A program made the position numbers and the translations under genes. Below, one piece after another: positions 14,796-15,609 of a stretch of 15,609 nucleotides of DNA. Position 1 is the first letter of the stretch. Each line of letters begins with the position of its first letter. The stretch covers positions 1-15,609 of the forward strand of contig JAHZHK010000067.1 in NCBI GenBank assembly GCA_019420325.1. Reading direction: 5' to 3'. This DNA is from Coriobacteriaceae bacterium (GTDB lineage: Bacteria; Actinomycetota; Coriobacteriia; Coriobacteriales; UMGS124). The notes beneath the pieces are model-generated. The model made no database searches, was not told the DNA's origin, and saw only the letters and a program-made list of their open reading frames with translations.

Positions 14796-15609
14796 CTATG
14801 CCCTCTCTACCAGGTCGATCAGTTCCTGGTGGGAGTGGACGCCGAGCTTGGTGTAGATGTGGGCTACGTGAGTCTTCACGGTGTTGTAGCTCACGCCCAG
14901 CTGGCGTTGGATATAGGCACCGTTGCGGCCCTGTGCGAGCAGGGCGAAGATCTCGGCCTCGCGCGCGGTGAGGCCGGTCGTGTCGATAAGGCGGGCAACG
15001 GTGGTGTCGAGGTCGGGCGTGGGCTCATGCTCGACGACCTCGGGACTTGCCGTGAGCGCCTCTACCGTCGTGTCGTAGCTGAAGCCCCTCATGCCGAACA
15101 GGGCAAACGCCGCAAGGCAGAGCACGACGACTCCCGTCACGGCAGTGCTCGCAATAAGGCTGCCCGCCATGGCCGCATAGCACAACCGGCCCAGTTCGGC
15201 GCCTCCCGTGACGCCCACGCAGAGCAGAAAGCCGCTCCAGGCGAAAAGGGGTAGCGTGCCTGCGCGGTTGCGGGCGGAAAGCGCAGCCAGCGCCGGCCAA
15301 AAGACGAGCCAAAAACAAGTCTTTCCCGCTTCGATTAGATTTGAGGTCAGCGAAGGTACGGCCTGCTGGGAAATGGGGGCGAATAAAAAGCCCGCCATTA
15401 GAAGCAGAAGCGCCAGATTGAAGCACGAGTCAAGTAGAAGCGGTCGGCTGCTTACCGCCCAAATTGCCAAGAAGAACAGCAAAGGGACGATGCCGGCCCA
15501 TGTGGCGAGCGGGGCATTGTTGACCTCGCCGAAGGAAAGTGCCGCTCCGTAGGCTGTCTGGAAAAGGGCCAGGCATACGAAGAGCCTGTGTGAGCGGGGC
15601 AGGAACGAG
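14796..15609 (-). CDS. Membrane-bound LuxR-family regulator (partial, 5' end outside window)
   Basis: The frame is open from the window edge to TAG at 14796-14798, giving 270 residues of the C-terminal part. A TTG at 15482 is not a real start, because homologous hydrophobic sequence continues upstream (PRSHRLFVCLALFQTAYGAA and beyond). About five to six membrane segments are followed by a linker and an HTH: LTAREAEIFALLAQGRNGAY, VSYNTVKTHVAHIYTKLGVH, SHQELIDLVE. This is the third regulator of the same architecture in the window. It converges on the flavoprotein at 12592-14292 and probably belongs to a module to the right of the window. Its HTH appears complete and undamaged. Confidence 0.9.
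   Translation of the reverse strand, partial: SFLPRSHRLFVCLALFQTAYGAALSFGEVNNAPLATWAGIVPLLFFLAIWAVSSRPLLLDSCFNLALLLLMAGFLFAPISQQAVPSLTSNLIEAGKTCFWLVFWPALAALSARNRAGTLPLFAWSGFLLCVGVTGGAELGRLCYAAMAGSLIASTAVTGVVVLCLAAFALFGMRGFSYDTTVEALTASPEVVEHEPTPDLDTTVARLIDTTGLTAREAEIFALLAQGRNGAYIQRQLGVSYNTVKTHVAHIYTKLGVHSHQELIDLVERA

Noticed and set aside
1..15609. tRNA, rRNA genes and CRISPR arrays
   Set aside because: No cloverleaf-like or rRNA sequence and no regularly spaced repeat-spacer pattern was seen on either strand.

Overview
The window looks like a piece of chromosome from a gut actinobacterium of the Coriobacteriia, most likely Eggerthellaceae (Eggerthella/Slackia/Adlercreutzia/Gordonibacter group). 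The grounds are high GC, LuxR regulators built as a polytopic membrane domain plus a C-terminal HTH, Tat-exported FAD_binding_2 reductases beside them, and a DMSO-reductase-type molybdoenzyme with its ferredoxin subunit. This combination is typical of the anaerobic respiratory reductase loci of that family. Genus cannot be fixed from the sequence alone.

Layout. (1) 291-1901 (+): intact membrane-LuxR regulator. (2) 1902-2731: gene-poor stretch with several strong hairpins. (3) 2732-4407 (-): Tat-exported flavoprotein reductase broken by a one-base frameshift just after its signal peptide. (4) 4408-4907: no convincing gene. (5) 4908-5722: a dead IS1595-family insertion sequence with recognisable 27-bp terminal inverted repeats. 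(6) 5934-8408 and 8423-8989 (+): intact two-gene operon for a Tat-exported molybdopterin reductase and its four-cluster Fe-S subunit. (7) 9160-9863 (+): Crp/Fnr-type regulator whose last 30 residues are frameshifted. (8) 9860-10210 (+): remnant of an MFS transporter. (9) 10296-12354 (-): a second membrane-LuxR regulator in two pieces, HTH at 10296-10611 and membrane part at 11464-12354, separated by a composite of an IS1595-type transposase N-terminus fused to an IS110-type C-terminus. (10) 12592-14292 (+): intact Tat flavoprotein reductase, divergent from the broken regulator, with a clear terminator. (11) 14796-15609 (-): 3' part of a third membrane-LuxR regulator running off the window.

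How they fit. These are three respiratory reductase modules (two flavoproteins, one molybdoenzyme), each near a transcriptional regulator. All three catalytic proteins carry twin-arginine signals, so reduction is expected outside the cytoplasmic membrane. No membrane anchor, cytochrome or FMN-binding electron-donor protein is encoded here, so electrons must come from proteins encoded elsewhere. Both flavoproteins lack the substrate-binding His/Arg residues of fumarate reductase, so their acceptors are probably other organic molecules.

The most unusual features are these: the regulator split by a chimeric IS, with a 7-bp direct repeat at the break points and an in-frame rejoin; a three-site TTCACC/GGTGAA array with exact 20-bp spacing in the divergent promoter region; a 19-bp sequence shared between the upstream regions of the first regulator and the molybdoenzyme; and several independent single-base frameshifts, which mean either active decay of the island or base-calling errors.
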